Positions 44,828 to 53,588 of a stretch of DNA of 59,230 nt are shown piece by piece. Every line of letters begins with the position of its first letter. Position 1 is the first letter of the stretch. Source of the DNA: an uncultured Odoribacter sp. (GTDB lineage: Bacteria > Bacteroidota > Bacteroidia > Bacteroidales > Marinifilaceae); assembly GCA_900544025.1 (NCBI GenBank), contig UQTM01000015.1, positions 1 through 59,230 on the forward strand. The letters run 5' to 3'. The position numbers and the translations under genes are program-made. The notes under the pieces are model-generated. The model was not told the origin of the DNA and made no database searches. It saw only the letters and a program-made list of their open reading frames with translations.

Positions 44828-45535
44828 ATGAATGTGGAAGAAAATATAAATCCGGAAAAGCGGAAGCGTTTCCCCCGGTTGCGGGAGGTGCTGACGGGCG
44901 TATTGCTGGCGGTGTTTCTGCCGGTTATACTGCCTTTTTACCTGGCTCCAGCCTGTCAGGAAATGAGTTTTAGCCAGACCAGCAGGTTAAAGGCCGACTC
45001 CGCTTTGTTGAAAGACCGGACGGTGCAAACGAAACTTTCCCGCCTGAAACGGGACGTGGCGCTACTGGACAGGCGGCTCGACGGTTTTTTGCCCCATAAA
45101 CCCTATATTGTGATAAATACCACCCGGAACCGTTTTTACCTGTATGACCGGAACGGAAAATTGGTACGTGAGGGCTTTTGTTCGTCGGGGAGCTATACGA
45201 AATTGGTCAGCGAAAAGCGTACCTGGATATTTAAAACCCCTAAAGGCCGGATGACGGTTTTGTCGAAAACCGAGAATCCGGTATGGACGAAACCGGATTG
45301 GGCTTTTATCGAAGAGGGGCTGCCTGTGCCCGGTCCCGGCGATCCCGCCCGTTACGAAAGGGGGGTGCTCGGCGATTATGCCTTGCGGATGGCGGACGGT
45401 TATCTGCTGCACGGCACGCTTTACCAGCGTTTGCTGGGAATGCCCGTCACCCACGGTTGCGTGCGCTTCGGAGATGAGGATTTGGAGGTGGTCTATCGCA
45501 CGTTGCCCGTCGGTGCGTATGTCTATATTTATTAA
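44828..45535 (+). CDS. Membrane-anchored L,D-transpeptidase
   Basis: 235 aa. A membrane segment (VLTGVLLAVFLPVILPFYL) is followed by a short helical part and a YkuD domain: YIVINTTRNRFYLYDRNGKLV, TPKGRMTVLSKTENPVW, then LLHGTLYQRLLGMPVTHGCVRFG with the full H ... T-H-G-C motif (Cys211). All catalytic residues are present. It is the best candidate in the cluster for an active peptidoglycan L,D-transpeptidase, and it sits 3 nt after the previous gene. Confidence 0.88.
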   Translation: MNVEENINPEKRKRFPRLREVLTGVLLAVFLPVILPFYLAPACQEMSFSQTSRLKADSALLKDRTVQTKLSRLKRDVALLDRRLDGFLPHKPYIVINTTRNRFYLYDRNGKLVREGFCSSGSYTKLVSEKRTWIFKTPKGRMTVLSKTENPVWTKPDWAFIEEGLPVPGPGDPARYERGVLGDYALRMADGYLLHGTLYQRLLGMPVTHGCVRFGDEDLEVVYRTLPVGAYVYIY

Positions 45536-45551
45536 TCACGGGAGGAACAGG

Positions 45552-46331
45552 ATGATGAAATGGATACAGCAACATAAAATCTTCGCAATGGCGGTAGCTG
45601 TTGCCGTGGTATTGTCTGTCTGGTATATTGCCGGGGCGGTAAAAGCCGTAACCCGTTATGTGGAACAGTTTAACGCTACTTATGAGGTGAAGGAAGAGCC
45701 GGAAGGACAAGGCGTGAATATGTACCGTGTGCCCGGCTATCATGAATTATTGAAAGAAAAAGGTTTGTTGAGCAGTCAGGTGAAGCTGGCACGTACCGAT
45801 TCGGTTGGTTTGTTTCTGAATTTGCCCGATAGCGTTGCGCAGCTGATGATTAAGGGAGTGGCCGTGCGGAGCATCCCTTTGCAGGAAATCGGTTTGCCGT
45901 CGCTGTTCAGCCGTACTTCCCAGGAGGCTTTGTATGAGTGGTTGTCCGAGCCGGTGCTCGTCCATACGCTGAAAGCCACCATAGCCAAAGAGCCTGTGAA
46001 CGTTGTGCAGGCTCCGAAAGACAGCAGCGATGCCGTGCCGTTGTTGAAACCCGATACGACCAACCGCGAGCCGGTGTTTTTTATGCTCGGTTCCGACCGC
46101 GGGCTTCGTCTTTATTTTTATCAAACGGAACGGGGCGGAGGGGATAGCCGTGCAGCTTTCGCTTTCGAATGGGCCGACCGCTGGCAGGAGGTGAAACAAA
46201 ATTTCCTTTCGGTGTTTGCCTTCCGTGTGCCGCCCTATGTGCCTACTTTGCGGATCGGCATTTCCAAAGAGGATGCCAAAGTGCTTTATCGCGCTTTACC
46301 TGAAAAGGGAAGGGTCGTCATTACCTATTAG
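45552..46331 (+). CDS. Probable catalytically dead L,D-transpeptidase paralogue
   Basis: 259 aa. The start at 45552 follows an unusually good Shine-Dalgarno (GGAGGAACAG at 45541-45550). It has one N-terminal membrane segment (IFAMAVAVAVVLSVWYIAGA). The C-terminus LRIGISKEDAKVLYRALPEKGRVVITY can be aligned, in pieces of the same order, with the end of the upstream enzyme (VRFGDEDLEVVYRTLP, then VYIY), but the preceding T-H-G-C is V-P-T here and the protein has no Cys at that place. I infer a pseudoenzyme that may regulate or scaffold the two upstream transpeptidases. It could also be an unrelated envelope protein, since the similarity is confined to ~30 residues. Confidence 0.6.
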   Translation: MMKWIQQHKIFAMAVAVAVVLSVWYIAGAVKAVTRYVEQFNATYEVKEEPEGQGVNMYRVPGYHELLKEKGLLSSQVKLARTDSVGLFLNLPDSVAQLMIKGVAVRSIPLQEIGLPSLFSRTSQEALYEWLSEPVLVHTLKATIAKEPVNVVQAPKDSSDAVPLLKPDTTNREPVFFMLGSDRGLRLYFYQTERGGGDSRAAFAFEWADRWQEVKQNFLSVFAFRVPPYVPTLRIGISKEDAKVLYRALPEKGRVVITY

Positions 46332-46364
46332 TATTTGTCAGATGCGTTTTAGCCTTTTGTGTTT

Positions 46365-46390
46365 AGCCGGAGTCTGTCCGGCTATTTTTG
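46365..46390 (+). terminator. Rho-independent terminator of the transpeptidase cluster
   Basis: AGCCGGA (46365-46371) pairs with TCCGGCT (46377-46383), followed by ATTTTTG. Confidence 0.82.
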
Positions 46391-46571
46391 TTGCTGTGTG
46401 AGAAACTGCGAATTTTACCGCCGAGTTGGCAGAGAAATTGAATCACAGTTCCATTTCTGTAAAAGCAGGGTTTATATTTTGAAAGACACCTGAAAGATCG
46501 GCAGGCCGGCACGTTGCGGACGGAAGTGTGCGAAGCTGAGCCTGCCGGTTTGCCGAAATGTTTGCAAAATA

Positions 46572-46601
46572 TTGCCGTTTTGAAATATTTTTTTATTTTT
46601 G
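46572..46601 (+). promoter_or_regulatory. Candidate promoter of the recombinase
   Basis: TTG at 46572-46574, a 19-nt spacer and TATTTTTG at 46594-46601. It is the only consensus-like promoter upstream of the recombinase and would give a ~380-nt leader. Confidence 0.45.
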
Positions 46602-46988
46602 CAAACATATTTTAATTGAAAGTCCATCCTTTATATATTATTCCCTTATGAATAGGTGGTAAACACCATCCCTCGATGAACCGGAGAAAACGTTCAAGAA
46701 TGGCCGATTCCTTGAACGATGTCGGTGAAAAATCGAAATAACGGATATTTGTGAGACGACGATGCTCGTAAAGAGGTATGTCTTCCCATAAGTATAAATC
46801 CATATTTCGATGAAAATTTATTATTGTAAAAAAATATTCTCTGGTTGAATAACGTGTACGGTTTAGCAGAAGTGAAACTGCATTTAAGGAGATAAAGGTA
46901 AGAGCTGTTATGATAGCTCGTTAAAATCCGTCTCCGATCGTATCGTGTAAGCGAGCATAAAAGAAACGCTAACTTAAAATCCAGGTAG

Positions 46989-48209
46989 ATGGCATCAATT
47001 AAAGTGAAATTCAGGCCTTCGACAGTCAAGGGAAAAGAAGGCATTTTATATTATCAGATCATATTAAACCGTGTCGTACGCCAGTTAAAAACGGACTATC
47101 GGATATTTGCGAGCGAATGGGATAAGAGCAGGGAGGTTGTTATTATAAGTACGCATCAGGCGGAACGATATAATTATCTGCTTTCTGTTCAGGAACAGAT
47201 GAGCAGGGAGATCCGGCGGCTTGAGAAAATAGCGGCTTCCTTGCCGGATAATCCATCCGGCAGCTTCCTTGCAGATGAAATTATCATGAGGTTTCAGAAT
47301 TCCGTTAACAAACAGTCGCTTTTCAATTTTATGGAAGACGTTATTGTTCAATTGAAACGGCTCAGTAAGAAAAGGACGGCAGAGACTTACACAGTTACGC
47401 TCAACAGTTTTCTGCGTTTCCGGGAAGATAAGGATATTTCGATGGACGAAATAAATTCCGATCTGATGATGGAGTACGAGGCTTATCTGAAAGCAAGAGG
47501 CATCACCATGAACACGGTTTCCTTTTATATGCGTATCCTCCGAGCCGTATATAACCGGGCTGTGGAGAAAGGGATGATAGAACAACGTAATCCATTCAGG
47601 CATGTTTATACCGGTGTCGATAAAACCGTAAAGCGGGCTGTGACGATGGCACATATCCGAAAGATGAAGGAATTGGATCTGACGTATCATCCGGCTATGG
47701 CTTTTGCAAGGGATATGTTTATGTTTAGCTTTTATACTCGCGGTATGTCGTTCGTGGATATGGCTTATCTCAGGAAATCTGACCTTAAAAATGGCATCCT
47801 GACTTATCGCAGACGGAAAACGGGGCAGCAACTTTCTATCAAATGGGAAAGATGTATGCAGGAAATCGTCGATAAATACAGTAGCCCTGTAATGCGGGAT
47901 ACTCCGTACCTGTTACCTATTATAACGGTCAGGGATATGGAGAAAGCCCGGCAGCAATACAAAAATAAATTATATATGATTAACCTGTATTTGAAACGGG
48001 TATCGGAACGAATCGGTCTGGCAATTCCGATGACTACTTATGTGGCGCGGCATTCCTGGGCAAGTATCGCCAGGAGTAAAAATATTCCCGTGTCGGTCAT
48101 CAGCGAAGGGATGGGACACGATTCGGAAACAACGACGCAAATTTATCTTGCTTCTTTGGAATGTTCCGTTATCGACAAAGCGAATTCGCTTATTTTAAAA
48201 GATTTATAA
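46989..48209 (+). CDS. Tyrosine site-specific recombinase (Tsr-type invertase candidate)
   Basis: 406 aa. The order is an N-terminal arm-type DNA-binding domain (IKVKFRPSTVKGKEGILYY, TDYRIFASEWDK), a SAM-like core-binding domain (~100-205) and a catalytic domain. Catalytic residues seen: Arg251 (FYTRGMSFVDMA), Lys277 (YRRRKTGQQL), Arg354-His355 (TYVARHSWASI, where Tyr replaces the usual first His of HxxR, which I recall as common in this Bacteroidetes group), His377 (GMGHDS) and nucleophile Tyr386 (TQIYLASL). It ends 25 bp before the left arm of a perfect 19-bp inverted repeat upstream of the fimbrial operon, so it probably inverts that segment. It looks like the B. fragilis Tsr recombinases rather than a phage integrase: no att site or excisionase is nearby. 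Confidence 0.88.
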   Translation: MASIKVKFRPSTVKGKEGILYYQIILNRVVRQLKTDYRIFASEWDKSREVVIISTHQAERYNYLLSVQEQMSREIRRLEKIAASLPDNPSGSFLADEIIMRFQNSVNKQSLFNFMEDVIVQLKRLSKKRTAETYTVTLNSFLRFREDKDISMDEINSDLMMEYEAYLKARGITMNTVSFYMRILRAVYNRAVEKGMIEQRNPFRHVYTGVDKTVKRAVTMAHIRKMKELDLTYHPAMAFARDMFMFSFYTRGMSFVDMAYLRKSDLKNGILTYRRRKTGQQLSIKWERCMQEIVDKYSSPVMRDTPYLLPIITVRDMEKARQQYKNKLYMINLYLKRVSERIGLAIPMTTYVARHSWASIARSKNIPVSVISEGMGHDSETTTQIYLASLECSVIDKANSLILKDL

Positions 48210-48234
48210 AGCAGGAAAGTTGTTTAGTAAAATA

Positions 48235-48429
48235 TCCGTCTCTTCATAAGAGATACTATATGTGATGCAAATATATGCAAAATATTGGAATTAAATGCAA
48301 TATATTTTTCTAAAAAAGCAAGGTATCTTCAAAAAGGATAGGATGTTTTGTGAAATTTATTTACTTCTCTATTATAATATTGATTTTCAGTAGATTATCT
48401 TATCTTCTTGTCTCTTATGAAGAGACGGA
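48235..48429. repeat. Invertible promoter segment (fimbrial phase switch)
   Basis: The left arm TCCGTCTCTTCATAAGAGA (48235-48253) and the right arm at 48411-48429 are perfect 19-bp inverted copies around 157 bp. Each arm holds its own dyad, TCTCTT-CAT-AAGAGA (48239-48253 on the left), as expected for a tyrosine-recombinase core site with two monomer-binding arms. The segment lies between the recombinase and the fimbrial operon and contains a consensus-like promoter. This is the layout of a fim-type DNA switch. Confidence 0.88.
48268..48300 (-). promoter_or_regulatory. Promoter inside the invertible segment, pointing away from the fimbrial genes
   Basis: The minus strand reads TTG (48298-48300), a 22-nt spacer and TATATTTG (48268-48275). 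As written it directs transcription to the left, toward the recombinase 3' end. After inversion the -7 element would lie at 48389-48396 on the plus strand, ~110 nt before the first fimbrial gene. I found no TAnnTTTG reading right inside the segment, so the assembled state looks OFF. Confidence 0.6.
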
Positions 48430-48507
48430 AATGTATTTGTTGGGTTATATATGGGCGGAATAGAAGAACGAGCGGATAACGCAGTGTATAGTCAATGAAT
48501 TTCAAAT

Positions 48508-49104
48508 ATGGATAAGAGAATTTTTAAATTTTGCAGTGTCTTGCTTCTGGGGCTTTTTTTCAATGCGGGGGTAAAGTGCCAGAAGATAGCAGTCAAGACA
48601 AATTTACTTTATGACATTCCCGCTTTGACTGCTAATGCGGGTGTCGAGTTCGGCCTGGCACCCCGCTGGACATTGGATGTATCGGCTAATTATAATGGAT
48701 GGACGCTTTCGCACGATCGCCGCTGGAAGCATTGGCTTGTGCAGCCGGAGGCGCGTTATTGGTTTTGTGACCGTTTTGCAGGGCATTTTTTAGGGGCGCA
48801 TCTTCTCGGCGGACAGTTTAATATCGGCGGTGTGAAGAATCATATCCATTTTTTGGGGAGTGATTTTTCACAGGTGGGACGCAGACGCTATCAGGGATGG
48901 ATGATAGGTGCCGGTGTGGCGTACGGCTATGCCTGGATTTTAGGGAAACATTGGAATGTGGAGGGTGAAATCGGTTTAGGCTGGATTTACACCCGCTACG
49001 ATTCTTATCCGTGTGCTAATTGTGGCAAGAAATTAGCTAAAAATAAGACACATAATTATGTAGGTCCGACGAAAGCGGCTGTGAATTTGGTATATACTTT
49101 TTAA
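48508..49104 (+). CDS. DUF3575 protein (fimbrial locus)
   Basis: 198 aa. A signal peptide (FKFCSVLLLGLFFNAGVKC) is followed by an outer-membrane-barrel-like pattern: IAVKTNLLYDIPALTANAGV, WTLDVSANYNGWTLSH, HWLVQPEARYWFCDRFAGH and WNVEGEIGLGWIYTRYDSY, ending NLVYTF with the C-terminal aromatic typical of outer-membrane proteins. DUF3575 genes begin many Mfa-type fimbrial operons; the role is probably outer-membrane support of assembly. It starts 79 bp after the right arm of the invertible segment, so it is the first gene under switch control. Confidence 0.87.
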   Translation: MDKRIFKFCSVLLLGLFFNAGVKCQKIAVKTNLLYDIPALTANAGVEFGLAPRWTLDVSANYNGWTLSHDRRWKHWLVQPEARYWFCDRFAGHFLGAHLLGGQFNIGGVKNHIHFLGSDFSQVGRRRYQGWMIGAGVAYGYAWILGKHWNVEGEIGLGWIYTRYDSYPCANCGKKLAKNKTHNYVGPTKAAVNLVYTF

Positions 49105-49107
49105 CAA

Positions 49108-50529
49108 ATGGCTATGATGAAGAGAATATATACGATATGCCTGTTGTCGTGGACGATGGCGACGGCATTGCAGGCCCAGACGTTGCTGGAAGGGCGCGTG
49201 ACGGTGAGTAATCTGGATATAGCCCGTACGGAAGGTAATTTATTCGTGTCGATGGATGTGGGGGTGTCGGGTTTGGAATTGAAGACGAATCGCGAAATAG
49301 TACTGACGCCTGTGTTGCGGAACGGAACGGATTCGCTAAGCTTACCGGCGATGGTTGTTGCCGGACGTAACCGTTATTTTTATCATCAACGTAACGATTC
49401 CCTGCCGGACGATTTGTTGGTGCGGCGTACGAAGAAGGATACTGTCGTGAATTACCGCGCCGTCGTTCCCTTCGAGGGGTGGATGGCTACCGCTGCCTTG
49501 ATCATGGACGAAGGCGAATGTGGCTGCCGGTGTGAGGTGCTGGTGTCGAACGATGAGATGCTGACGGTACTGGACTTCAAACCGAAGGAGTTTAAGCCTG
49601 TTTTTGTTTATCTGGAGCCACAGGCAGAGACGGTCAAGATACGCGAGGTGAAGGGATCGGCTTATATCGATTTTCCGGTTAATCGCACGTATATAGACGA
49701 AAATTACCGTGATAACTACGTGGAGTTGCAAAAAATACGGAATACCATCGATGTGGTGCGCAACGATGCCGATTCGCGGATCACATCGGTGTTTATCAAG
49801 GGATTCGCTTCGCCCGAGGGTTCGTATGCCGACAATACACGTTTGGCGAAAGGGCGTACCGCTACACTAAAGGAGTATGTGCGTAAATTGTATGAATTTC
49901 CCGACAGCCTGATAACTACGGCTTATGAACCGGAGGATTGGGAAGGACTGACACGTTATGTGGAAACGTCCGATCTGCCCAGCAAAACGGGTATTCTGGA
50001 GCTGATCGGCAGCGGAATGGAACCGGATGTCAAGGAACTTGAGCTGAAAAAACGTTATCCGGCAGACTACGCCTATCTCTACCGGAAAGTTTATCCGGGG
50101 TTGCGCCATTCGGATTATGCCGTGCAGTATCATGTGCGTATTTATACGGATGTTGCCGAAATCCGGCGGTTGATGACGACGGAACCGCAAAAGCTGAGTT
50201 TACAGGAGTTGTATCTCGTGGCTCAGGATTGTGTGCCGGGCAGCGATGAATATAACGAGGTGTTTGCTATTGCGGTGCGTATGTTTCCCGATGATGAAAC
50301 GGCGAATCTCAATGCTGCCAATACGGCGATGGGGTTAGGCGACCTGAAGAATGCCGGGCGTTATCTCGCCAAATCGGGGATGAGGGCGGAGGCGATATAT
50401 GCACGCGCCATTTTTGCGGCATTGAATAACGACTATGATACGGCCAAAAAATTATTTACCGAAGCACAGCGGGGCGGTATCGCCCAAGCTGCTGCGGCAT
50501 TGAAACAATTGGAGGAAATAAAAAAATAA
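49108..50529 (+). CDS. DUF3868 protein with OmpA-like segment (fimbrial locus)
   Basis: 473 aa. It has a signal peptide (IYTICLLSWTMATALQAQ). The N-terminal DUF3868 part has LKTNREIVLTPVLRNGTDSL. A central OmpA-like stretch is VFIKGFASPEGSYADNTRLA, then GRTATLKEYV. The C-terminal ~90 residues are TPR/Sel1-like (NAANTAMGLGDLKNAGRYLA, AALNNDYDTAKKLF). The OmpA-like part may bind peptidoglycan, and the TPR part may hold fimbrial precursors. It starts 3 nt after the DUF3575 stop. DUF3575-DUF3868 pairs typically precede Mfa1/FimA-type subunits. Confidence 0.85.
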   Translation: MAMMKRIYTICLLSWTMATALQAQTLLEGRVTVSNLDIARTEGNLFVSMDVGVSGLELKTNREIVLTPVLRNGTDSLSLPAMVVAGRNRYFYHQRNDSLPDDLLVRRTKKDTVVNYRAVVPFEGWMATAALIMDEGECGCRCEVLVSNDEMLTVLDFKPKEFKPVFVYLEPQAETVKIREVKGSAYIDFPVNRTYIDENYRDNYVELQKIRNTIDVVRNDADSRITSVFIKGFASPEGSYADNTRLAKGRTATLKEYVRKLYEFPDSLITTAYEPEDWEGLTRYVETSDLPSKTGILELIGSGMEPDVKELELKKRYPADYAYLYRKVYPGLRHSDYAVQYHVRIYTDVAEIRRLMTTEPQKLSLQELYLVAQDCVPGSDEYNEVFAIAVRMFPDDETANLNAANTAMGLGDLKNAGRYLAKSGMRAEAIYARAIFAALNNDYDTAKKLFTEAQRGGIAQAAAALKQLEEIKK

Positions 50530-50554
50530 TATGTAATCGAAAAAACAGAATGCG

Positions 50555-52561
50555 ATGAAACTTTGGAGTAAATTCTTAATAATCATGTTTGCTATTGCAG
50601 CGATAGCAGGATGTAGTAAACATTCCGAAAGTTTAGATCAGGGGCGTGAACCGATAGACGACGGGAATGTTGTTTATATGAATGTTAATTTGCAACTACC
50701 GGCGGTTCCGGGAACCCGCAGTGTGACCGGGGAGAATGGTGGAACGGAAAGCGGAACGGAAACGGGACAGGATTATGAAAATGGAGTAAGCAGTCTTTTG
50801 CTGGTGCTGGCAGAAAAAGATTATACTTACATTGCGCACGGCCTGGCCGGTGTTTTGTCTGTTAAGAACGATGGTTTGGTGTCTGCTACGGCAGCGATTA
50901 CTCAGACGGCACTTTCCAATTACTATGATAAGAAAACAGGAAATAACCGGTCTGCTGCTCTTCCTCAGGGAGCTGAAAACATTTATGTGTTTGCTTATTG
51001 TAATCCGCCGAAAGATTTGTTGGATGTTTTCGATAAGCGGGATGAGAGTGCCCCGAAAGCATGGGTGGATGCATATTGCCAGGTTATAGGAAAAAATTAT
51101 GAGCCGGGCGATGATGTGATCGGTGCGACGGATGGCAGCAATCGGTCTATCTGGGCGAAAGGGAGTTTTCTGATGTCGAATGCAGAACTTACTGAAGTTG
51201 AAATTCCGCGTACTTTCGACGACTGGTTGGTGAAATACGCTGAAATAAATTCTCCTCTCGAATTTACGAAGACTGTTCCGGTAGAACGCTCCGTAGCGCG
51301 TTTTGACTTTAAAGACGGTAGCCCTGCCAATACCCCTGCCAATACTTATATTATAGACAAAGTGACCGGCCAGCAAGGTGGAGCCCTTCGGGTACAACTG
51401 GTGCGGATGGCTTTAGTGAATATGAGCAAAAATTTTTATTATTTGAAACGCATTTCAGATCACACCGACGGTCACCAGAATCCGGTGTTTTGTGGTGTGG
51501 AAAAAAGTAAGAGCCATGTGGTGGATGTGGATGCGGAGAAAGATCATAAACACACGGATATTAAAGATAAAACACCGAACGATCTGGAGTTAGAGAAATA
51601 TTTCAATTTCAATTTATTTAATGGAGACGGTACGATAGATGGGAGAAGCCGTTATTATTGGAATAATTGGAACATAAACACAGTGCTCGGCAGTGACGGC
51701 GATGTGCTTGGAGAAGGTAGCAACTGGAGCGGAGAAGCTGCGGGGACGGATAAATCCGGGTATCATATTTGGCGGTATGTCACAGAGAATACGGTTTCAC
51801 ACGATGAATATCAAACGAATGCCGTTTCAACGGGAGTTGTATTTAAGGGAAAGCTTCTGATTGATGAAAACGACGAATCTGTGAATGAAGCCCTCCGGTC
51901 GGCTGTCAATGGAAAATATAAGGTGCCCGATCATTTAAAGGGAAAAGTTTTTGTTTATACTGTCGATGGAATCGATTATCCGATTCTTTATCAGTTTATG
52001 GGTAATTTGTTCGTCGGATGGAACAATCAGGTAAAAACGTACAGTGACGAAAGGCCGGGCTCTGCAATATATGCCGCTGTTTATGATAAAGTCGATGGAG
52101 GTAAATCTGCCGATGAGTTGTATCAGGAGTTAGTGGCGATTGCCAATGACGACAATTCTTCCCACGAAGCAATAGAGACTGCGTTGGGGAAGTTTCGTAA
52201 AGCGGCTACTGCAATGGGGTTCACCTTGTATCAGGCAAGTGACGACACACAGGATTACAGGCCGGATCAACAAAGGGAAGAAACTTACGGTCCCGGCTAT
52301 TATTTTTATTACTACTATTGGAACCGTCATAACAATAACGGTAGGAATGGCGTGATGGGGCCGATGGAGTTTGCTGTGGTGCGCAATAATGTGTATAAAT
52401 TGTCTGTGACAGAGATTCATAGTTTAGGGCATCCGCGTATTTCCGACAATGATCCTGAAAAACCGACTCCGGATACCCCCGATGAAGTAGGTAAGCTATA
52501 TTTTACCGTGGATGTGAAGGTTTTGCCCTGGACTGTGCGGGTAAACAATATTATATTTTAA
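50555..52561 (+). CDS. Mfa1-like major fimbrial subunit precursor
   Basis: 668 aa. It is a lipoprotein precursor with Cys20 (FAIAAIAGCSK). The first strands are VVYMNVNLQLPAVPGTRSVTG, where an Arg in PGTR is a likely site for the Arg-gingipain-type processing that frees the donor groove in this fimbria class. SSLLLVLAEKDYTYIA follows. The C-terminus KLYFTVDVKVLPWTVRVNNI is the donor-strand-like end seen in Mfa1 proteins. The middle is variable and rich in Gly, Asn and Asp, with an unusual YYFYYYYWNRHNNNGRNG run. It is longer than the ~560 aa I recall for Mfa1. It is the probable shaft subunit. Confidence 0.85.
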   Translation: MKLWSKFLIIMFAIAAIAGCSKHSESLDQGREPIDDGNVVYMNVNLQLPAVPGTRSVTGENGGTESGTETGQDYENGVSSLLLVLAEKDYTYIAHGLAGVLSVKNDGLVSATAAITQTALSNYYDKKTGNNRSAALPQGAENIYVFAYCNPPKDLLDVFDKRDESAPKAWVDAYCQVIGKNYEPGDDVIGATDGSNRSIWAKGSFLMSNAELTEVEIPRTFDDWLVKYAEINSPLEFTKTVPVERSVARFDFKDGSPANTPANTYIIDKVTGQQGGALRVQLVRMALVNMSKNFYYLKRISDHTDGHQNPVFCGVEKSKSHVVDVDAEKDHKHTDIKDKTPNDLELEKYFNFNLFNGDGTIDGRSRYYWNNWNINTVLGSDGDVLGEGSNWSGEAAGTDKSGYHIWRYVTENTVSHDEYQTNAVSTGVVFKGKLLIDENDESVNEALRSAVNGKYKVPDHLKGKVFVYTVDGIDYPILYQFMGNLFVGWNNQVKTYSDERPGSAIYAAVYDKVDGGKSADELYQELVAIANDDNSSHEAIETALGKFRKAATAMGFTLYQASDDTQDYRPDQQREETYGPGYYFYYYYWNRHNNNGRNGVMGPMEFAVVRNNVYKLSVTEIHSLGHPRISDNDPEKPTPDTPDEVGKLYFTVDVKVLPWTVRVNNIIF

Positions 52562-52567
52562 GCGATC

Positions 52568-53587
52568 ATGCAAGGGATGAAACGAGATATGATGTTACGT
52601 TGGTCGGGAATGGCTTGTGCCTTTCTGATGTCCGTTTCCCTGTCTTCGTGCGAGAAAATTTACGATGATTTGGAGGCGTGTCCGCACGGGGTTTCCCTGC
52701 GTTTTGTGTATGATTACAATATGGCCTATGCCAATGCGTTTTCCCGAAAAGTAGATTGCCTGACGCTTTATGTGTACGACAACGAGGATAATTATGTCGC
52801 GACGCATGTGGTGACAGCCGATTCATTGTTGCAGGACGAAGGGTGGCGGATGCAACTGGAATTGCCTGAGGGAAGTTATCGTTTCGTGGCATACGGCGGC
52901 TTGGCTTGTGACAAGGGTTCATTTTCGCTGCTGCAAGAACCCGGTGCGGCTTCCCGTTTTGAAGACCTTCGGGCGTTCATGGATGCGGATTGCCTGAGTT
53001 CGGAAGATTCGGCAAGGCGAAATCTGCATGGCTTTTATTGGGGCGATTTGCAATTGGAAACTGCCGACTTATTCCGGGAGGGAACGGTGAAGATGATGAA
53101 GAATACGAACAATATCCGTATCGTATTGCAGGATGTAAACAGCGAGCAACCGGTTTACGGAAAGGATTTCACGTTCTCGATAACGGACGATAACACGCTT
53201 TTCGACGAGAACAACGACCTGATAGCGAACGGAAAGGTGACTTATGTGCCGTGGGCACAGGGAAATACGTTTATAGGTGTAGATAATGCCGGCAGGGAGG
53301 TGGTCGGCGCTTATGCGGAATTGTCCGTATCGCGGTTGATGACGAAAAATTCTCCTGTCCTGCTGATAAGGAGTGAGGAAACAGGAGAGCATGTAATAGA
53401 TATTCCTTTGTTGAAATATTTGATGTTGTATAGAAGCGACCTTTATGCCCAGATGGGTACGCAGGAATTTCTCGACCGTCAAAGCGAATGGTCTATGCTT
53501 TTCTTGTTGGATAGCGAGAAAAGATGGGTACAAACTTATATTAAAATCAACGATTGGACTGTAAGGCTTAACGAAACGGGTTTGTGA
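52568..53587 (+). CDS. FimB/Mfa2-family fimbrial anchor lipoprotein
   Basis: 339 aa. A lipobox (SVSLSSCEK) is followed at once by the family signature: IYDDLEACPHGVSLRFVYDYN, CLTLYVYDNEDNYVATHVV and LELPEGSYRFVAYGGL. The C-terminal domain ends YIKINDWTVRLN. FimB/Mfa2 proteins sit at the outer membrane, anchor the fimbria and limit its length. The order after the major subunit is the normal one. The start may be three codons further in (52577). Confidence 0.9.
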   Translation: MQGMKRDMMLRWSGMACAFLMSVSLSSCEKIYDDLEACPHGVSLRFVYDYNMAYANAFSRKVDCLTLYVYDNEDNYVATHVVTADSLLQDEGWRMQLELPEGSYRFVAYGGLACDKGSFSLLQEPGAASRFEDLRAFMDADCLSSEDSARRNLHGFYWGDLQLETADLFREGTVKMMKNTNNIRIVLQDVNSEQPVYGKDFTFSITDDNTLFDENNDLIANGKVTYVPWAQGNTFIGVDNAGREVVGAYAELSVSRLMTKNSPVLLIRSEETGEHVIDIPLLKYLMLYRSDLYAQMGTQEFLDRQSEWSMLFLLDSEKRWVQTYIKINDWTVRLNETGL

Positions 53588-53588
53588 A

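Larger units (their letters stand above)
46332..46988. other. 657-bp gap between the transpeptidase cluster and the recombinase
   Basis: It contains a terminator (46365-46390), a CGGCAGG/CCTGCCG long-loop repeat (46499-46505, 46541-46547) and a plus-strand promoter (46572-46601). A minus-strand -7 match TATGTTTG lies at 46602-46609. No confident gene; a 63-codon minus-strand frame (46612-46803) is discussed under rejected items. Confidence 0.65.

Noticed and set aside
46499..46547. CGGCAGG/CCTGCCG repeat as a third invertible element or terminator
   Set aside because: The arms are only 7 bp with a 35-nt loop and no T-run; chance is the simpler explanation.
46612..46803. 63-codon minus-strand frame in the gap before the recombinase
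   Set aside because: It has a normal start and stop but no recognisable motif and no nearby promoter in the right place. A second overlapping minus-strand frame runs into the recombinase gene, so I treat both as chance.
46989..48209. Phage or conjugative-element integrase
   Set aside because: No excisionase, mobilisation or phage genes are nearby, and the gene abuts an inverted repeat ahead of a fimbrial operon, which fits a DNA invertase better.
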